From: Enterobacter kobei
GTDB taxonomy: Bacteria; Pseudomonadota; Gammaproteobacteria; Enterobacterales; Enterobacteriaceae
Reading direction: 5' to 3'
Assembly (NCBI RefSeq): GCF_018323985.1
Contig: NZ_AP024590.1
Coordinates: 1,984,001 to 2,048,000, forward strand
Length of the DNA: 64,000 nt
Below, one piece after another: positions 60,144-64,000 of the stretch. The notes beneath the pieces are model-generated. The model saw nothing but the letters and a program-made list of their open reading frames with translations. It was not told the origin of the DNA and did no database searches. How positions within the stretch are numbered: position 1 is the first letter of the stretch; each line of letters starts with the position of its first letter. A program made the position numbers and the translations under genes.

Positions 60144-61742
60144 CTATTGCAACGGCATTGACGGCATCATCTTGCCGTTATGCCGGGCTGGCGGCGGGAT
60201 ACTTGCCGCCAGCCAGCCGGGGAAATCTTTTAGCGGCATTGGTTTCGCATAAAGATATCCCTGCAATACATGCACCCCGCGCAGGCGCAAATATGCCGCC
60301 TGCTGCGGGGTTTCTACCCCCTCCGCGACCATTTCCAGCTTCAGCCTTTTACCCAGCGCGATGATCATGTCCGTCACCGTCGAATTCACCGCATCCGTCC
60401 CAATCGCATTAATATAGGATTTGTCGATTTTCAGGATGTCGGGGCTGAGTTTTTCCAGCCACGACAGGGAAGTGTTGCCGGTGCCAAAATCGTCAATCGC
60501 CACCTTTACGCCCATACGATGCAGTTCACGGACGATGCGGAAATCCGCCTCGCTCAGGCTGTCCCGCTCGGTGAGTTCAATCACCAGTTGCTGAACCGGA
60601 CGGACGTGAAACCAGTGGTGGTTTAGATCGGCAATCAGCTCCCCATGCCCGAAATGGCTGGCGGCGACGTTAATGCCGATATGAAAATGCGGCGAGGGAG
60701 GGAACAGCGCCAGCTGGCGATGCGTTTCGGTCAGCACATAGCGTGTTAGCGGGGCGATCAGCCCCTGATTTTCGGCGATGGGGATAAACACGTCCGGCGA
60801 GATCCAGCCCTGACGGCGATTGTTCCAGCGCAGTAAAATTTCTACCCCCACACACTGCTGGGTCTGCGCATCAAGCAGCGGCTGACAAAACAGCTCAAAC
60901 TCATTCTCTGCCAGCCCCAGATGGATCTCCCAGGCAAAGCTCATGCGGTTCGCGGTCACCACCCAGGCGATAAAGCCCACCAGCAGGCTCAGCAGCAGCG
61001 CCAGCGGGAACTGCGACGGCAAATGCCGCAGTGCCAGCTCGCTCGCGCCCGGCCCCCGGACGTTAACGGTAAAAGGATAGCGTGCAGACGACTGCGAAAA
61101 GCGCTTCTCATCCGTCAGCGCAGGCAGGGTATCCACGACACCCGCGCCGTAGAGCAGGTGCCGGTTATTCACCGTCAGGCTGGCACCGGTGATCAGCGGC
61201 TTCTGTGGCTCCAGCATCAGATTAGTGAGCAGCGTGATATTCACCACCACCATCACGCCGCTGTCATTGCCTGCAACGGCGGGAAACCACTGGATCAATA
61301 TCGGGCTGCCTTTCAGTAAGGATTGATCGGTAGACAGGATCAGCCGCGGTTCGCTGTCAGGCAGCAGGGGCTGTAACTGACGCACCGGAACATTGCGGAA
61401 ACCAAAAATACTGGAGCAGTAGAGAATGCCATTATCCACCAGACCAATAGATCGCAGGGTCTGCAGGGAGGCGGCTTCAGTGCGCAGCCTCAGATGCACA
61501 TCGTCACAGGGCTTACCTACCAGCGGCAATAATACAGGCCGCACGTGTTCAACGGCGGCAAGCACGGTATCGAGAGAAAAAATGGCGTGGGACGTAAATG
61601 ATAAAAGACGCTGCTGATTTAAATTTCGCTCCGAAATAAATCGTGCGCCCAGCGTCAACAGCAGCATTGAGACAGCCACCAGCACGCACACCAGAATGCG
61701 TTTTCGCCGGTAGTTGCTAATGATCCGTTGCGCAGTCTGCAT
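60144..61742 (-). CDS. pdeD: CSS-motif cyclic di-GMP phosphodiesterase PdeD
   Basis: 532-aa inner-membrane enzyme that breaks down cyclic di-GMP. Two membrane helices (about 16-34 and 240-260) flank a periplasmic CSS domain with the CSS motif (NGILYCSSIFGFRNVP), a redox-sensitive disulfide region. The cytoplasmic EAL domain carries EILLRWNN (EAL position is EIL), NVAASHF, ELTERDSL, IDDFGTGNTSLSWL and AEGVETPQQA, the metal and catalytic residues. It ends 2 bases after the convergent yoaE stop. Confidence 0.93.
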   Translation of the reverse strand: MQTAQRIISNYRRKRILVCVLVAVSMLLLTLGARFISERNLNQQRLLSFTSHAIFSLDTVLAAVEHVRPVLLPLVGKPCDDVHLRLRTEAASLQTLRSIGLVDNGILYCSSIFGFRNVPVRQLQPLLPDSEPRLILSTDQSLLKGSPILIQWFPAVAGNDSGVMVVVNITLLTNLMLEPQKPLITGASLTVNNRHLLYGAGVVDTLPALTDEKRFSQSSARYPFTVNVRGPGASELALRHLPSQFPLALLLSLLVGFIAWVVTANRMSFAWEIHLGLAENEFELFCQPLLDAQTQQCVGVEILLRWNNRRQGWISPDVFIPIAENQGLIAPLTRYVLTETHRQLALFPPSPHFHIGINVAASHFGHGELIADLNHHWFHVRPVQQLVIELTERDSLSEADFRIVRELHRMGVKVAIDDFGTGNTSLSWLEKLSPDILKIDKSYINAIGTDAVNSTVTDMIIALGKRLKLEMVAEGVETPQQAAYLRLRGVHVLQGYLYAKPMPLKDFPGWLAASIPPPARHNGKMMPSMPLQ

Positions 61743-61843
61743 GAAGTCATCGTCCGGTTATTTATACCGTTGATTGCGAAAGGCAACGGCACCACAGCAA
61801 GTGTAGTGTGGAAAAAATAATCAGACGAGGATCGGCGGAGATT

Positions 61844-61866
61844 TAGCCCTTCTGTTGCAGAAGGGC
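61844..61866 (-). terminator. Hairpin after sdaA
   Basis: AGCCCTTCTG and CAGAAGGGCT form a perfect 10-bp stem with a 3-base loop just after the sdaA stop. The T-run is weak on the minus strand. Confidence 0.7.
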
Positions 61867-61877
61867 TGAGGGAAGTA

Positions 61878-63242
61878 TTAGTCGCACTGCACCTTGATCG
61901 CCAGGCCACCGCGCGAGGTTTCGCGGTATTTAGCGTTCATGTCTTTACCGGTTTCGTACATGGTTTCGATAACCTTATCCAACGACACACGCGGTGCGCT
62001 GGTACGGCGCATCGCCATGCGCGAGGCGTTGATGGCTTTCACCGAGGCGATAGCGTTACGCTCTATACAGGGCACCTGTACCTGACCGGCCACCGGATCG
62101 CAGGTCAGACCGAGGTTATGCTCCATGCCGATTTCCGCTGCCACGCAGACCTGCTCCGGGCTTGCGCCCAGCAGCTCTGCCAGACCCGCGGCGGCCATCG
62201 AACAGGCCACGCCCACTTCGCCCTGACAGCCTACTTCTGCGCCAGAAATAGACGCGTTCATTTTGTACAGCGCACCAATAGCGCCGCATGCCATAAAGTA
62301 GCGGATATAAATATCCGGCGTCACCGGCTCAATAAAGTGATCGTAGTAGGCGAGTACCGCCGGAACGATACCGCACGCGCCGTTGGTCGGTGCCGTGACC
62401 ACACGGCCACCGGCGGCGTTTTCTTCGTTCACCGCCAGGGCAAACATATTCACCCAGTCGATAACGTTCATGGGATCGTTAGACAGTTTGTCGCTGGCGA
62501 CCAACAGACGGCGCAGGGCGGAGGCGCGGCGCGGTACACGCAACGGGCCAGGCAGTACGCCTTCGGTGTTGATGCCGCGATCGATACAAGCGCGCATGGT
62601 CTGCCAGACATCGGCGAAGTAATCTTCAATTTCCTGCTTGCTGTGCAGCGCCAGTTCGTTCTGCATCACCATGCCGGATAATGACAGACCGGTTTCGTGG
62701 CAGTAATCCAGCATCTCTTTCGCGGAAGTGAACGGATAAGGCACGTTGACTTCATCGCTGGCTGCTTTGCCGAAATGTTCTTCATCGACGATAAAACCAC
62801 CGCCGATGGAATAGTAGGTTTTGCTGTAGATCGTGGTGTCGCCGTTATACGCATGGATCTGCATGGCGTTTTCATGCAACGGCAGGTTGTTGCTCTGGAA
62901 GCGCATCCCGTTGTCTTTCGGGAAATCCACTTCATGGCGACCCTGTGCCAGCGGCAGACGGCCACGGGTTTCAACGTCGCGGATAAACGCCGGGATAGCG
63001 TCGATATCGACCGTCGCCGGGGCATTACCCGCCAGACCCATAATGATGGCGATGTCCGTATGGTGACCTTTACCGGTCAGTGACAGCGAACCGTACACGT
63101 CAACTGCCACGCGGGTTACGCTCTCAAGCAATCCCTTTTCGACCAGGTCATCGACGAACTGTTTGCCGGCCTTCATCGGGCCTACAGTGTGGGAAGATGA
63201 GGGACCGATCCCCACCTTAAACATGTCGAATAGACTAATCAC
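61878..63242 (-). CDS. sdaA: L-serine dehydratase 1
   Basis: 454-aa iron-sulfur L-serine deaminase giving pyruvate and ammonia. GTG 63242 (read MISLFDMFKVGIGPSSSHTV) matches the E. coli start and has AGGAGTG upstream; longer in-frame starts are not conserved. Cluster Cys lie in NGACGIVPAVLAYY, GCQGEVGVACSMAAAG and the C-terminal KVQCD. It is downstream of nudL on the same strand, as in E. coli pabB-nudL-sdaA. Confidence 0.97.
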   Translation of the reverse strand: MISLFDMFKVGIGPSSSHTVGPMKAGKQFVDDLVEKGLLESVTRVAVDVYGSLSLTGKGHHTDIAIIMGLAGNAPATVDIDAIPAFIRDVETRGRLPLAQGRHEVDFPKDNGMRFQSNNLPLHENAMQIHAYNGDTTIYSKTYYSIGGGFIVDEEHFGKAASDEVNVPYPFTSAKEMLDYCHETGLSLSGMVMQNELALHSKQEIEDYFADVWQTMRACIDRGINTEGVLPGPLRVPRRASALRRLLVASDKLSNDPMNVIDWVNMFALAVNEENAAGGRVVTAPTNGACGIVPAVLAYYDHFIEPVTPDIYIRYFMACGAIGALYKMNASISGAEVGCQGEVGVACSMAAAGLAELLGASPEQVCVAAEIGMEHNLGLTCDPVAGQVQVPCIERNAIASVKAINASRMAMRRTSAPRVSLDKVIETMYETGKDMNAKYRETSRGGLAIKVQCD

Positions 63243-63426
63243 ATTAACACTCCTGACAGGGTTACCGGACTTTCCGATAACGATGTAATAATTGCGCATA
63301 GTGTATGAGGGAACCACGGCATCGGGTGGAGTATTCGCATGAATTAAACTAATGCCTGACCATCAAATTACTAATGACGGGACGGGGATCTCACTTCGGC
63401 AAACAGGGACATTGCATAAAGAATAT

Positions 63427-64000
63427 TCAGGGCTTAATGCCAATCTGTAACGCCAGTTCACGAATGATGCCCGCCGTCATTCCCCAGACGAAATAGTGTT
63501 CATACCACGACAGCCACACGCGATGATCGTTGCCGCGACGATGGATATCTAATGGATGATAGCGCCCCAGACGCAGGGCTTCCGCCAGTGGCATCTCAAA
63601 AACCGCCGCCACTTCATCCTCGCTGGCATGATAGTGCAGGTCGGGCGGAATAATGCCGACCACCGGCGTGACCTGGAAACCCGTCACGCTGTCGACGGGG
63701 GGCAACACGCCAATCACCTCTACCGCCTCGGGCGGTATCGCCACTTCTTCATGGGCTTCACGGAGCGCAGCGGCGATCAGCGACGCGTCGGTGCTGTCCA
63801 CCGCGCCGCCGGGAAACGCCACCTGACCGGCATGTTTACGCATCTGCGCCGAGCGTTGGGTCAGCAGCAGACCAGGTTGTTCACGGCGAACCACCGGGAT
63901 CAGTACCGCTGCCTGACGCGCGTTCAGCGACGTGCGGCTCGCCTGCGGACGTAAAAGTTGAAATCGCGATAAAAAGTCATCCAGTGTCAGCGCCTGTAAA
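63427..64000 (-). CDS. nudL: Nudix hydrolase NudL (5' partial)
   Basis: 191 codons are in view, covering nearly all of the CoA-type Nudix hydrolase NudL (192 aa in E. coli). The frame is open to the window edge and reads LQALTLDDFLSRFQLL, then RQAAVLIPVVRREQPG; compared with E. coli the start codon should lie a few bases past 64000. The NuCoA region and Nudix box are intact (HAGQVAFPGGAVDSTDASLI, AALREAHEEVAIPP). It is upstream of sdaA on the same strand. Confidence 0.93.
   Translation of the reverse strand, partial: LQALTLDDFLSRFQLLRPQASRTSLNARQAAVLIPVVRREQPGLLLTQRSAQMRKHAGQVAFPGGAVDSTDASLIAAALREAHEEVAIPPEAVEVIGVLPPVDSVTGFQVTPVVGIIPPDLHYHASEDEVAAVFEMPLAEALRLGRYHPLDIHRRGNDHRVWLSWYEHYFVWGMTAGIIRELALQIGIKP

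Overview
The window is a piece of an enterobacterial chromosome from the Enterobacter/Kosakonia/Citrobacter/Salmonella part of the Enterobacteriaceae; the genus cannot be fixed from sequence reading alone. Nearly every housekeeping protein matches its Escherichia coli counterpart in length and motifs. Gene order follows the E. coli yecE-aspS-ruv-znu-zwf-edd-eda-purT-yeb-prc-kdgR-man-sdaA region with local gains and losses. Some features fit Salmonella-like relatives better than K-12: a second FtsI-like penicillin-binding protein beside rlmA, and no pphA or yobB.

Positions 1-4206 are the right end of a prophage. They hold a Mu/SfV-type baseplate module (gp45-, gp46-, gp47- and gp48-like), a short tail fibre, a fibre-assembly chaperone, and a two-gene operon under a near-perfect LexA operator. 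The second gene of that operon encodes a UmuD'-like protein that begins exactly at the UmuD self-cleavage point and lacks the catalytic serine segment. The prophage sits inside yecE: the first 33 codons of yecE remain at 4317-4207, fused to phage DNA, and paired direct repeats next to the junction look like integrase arm sites.

Positions 4314-23812 are conserved core. They carry yecD and aspS-nudB-yebC-ruvC, then SOS-controlled ruvAB, the zinc importer znuCB/znuA with a Zur operator, mepM and lpxM. These are followed by the sugar-phosphate block pykA-hexR / zwf / edd-eda (HexR and GntR operators visible) and purT (PurR operator).

Positions 23908-27216 are an accessory LysR / MFS exporter / zinc alcohol dehydrogenase set. 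Positions 27315-33586 return to core genes: SOS gene yebG, yebF, yebE, ptrB, exoX, holE and the copper-type yobA-yebZ-yebY. The SdsR small RNA with its antisense partner SraC follows. Then comes an accessory patch (34102-36513) with a DgcZ-like zinc-sensing diguanylate cyclase, an unrecognised 146-aa protein and a VirK/YbjX protein.

Positions 36721-48588 hold yebW, yebV, rsmF, the envelope lipid-transport pair letA-letB, msrC, proQ-prc, heat-shock htpX, kdgR and yobH. Positions 48746-53978 hold mgrB (PhoQ inhibitor), yebO, a metallo-beta-lactamase-fold protein, yobF-cspC, the FtsI paralogue and rlmA. The manganese exporter mntP has a yybP-ykoY riboswitch, tandem MntR boxes and a possible Fur box. 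The window ends with yobD, the mannose PTS manXYZ, yoaE, the c-di-GMP phosphodiesterase pdeD, sdaA and nudL, whose first codons lie just outside the window. No tRNA, rRNA, CRISPR array or intact insertion sequence was seen.
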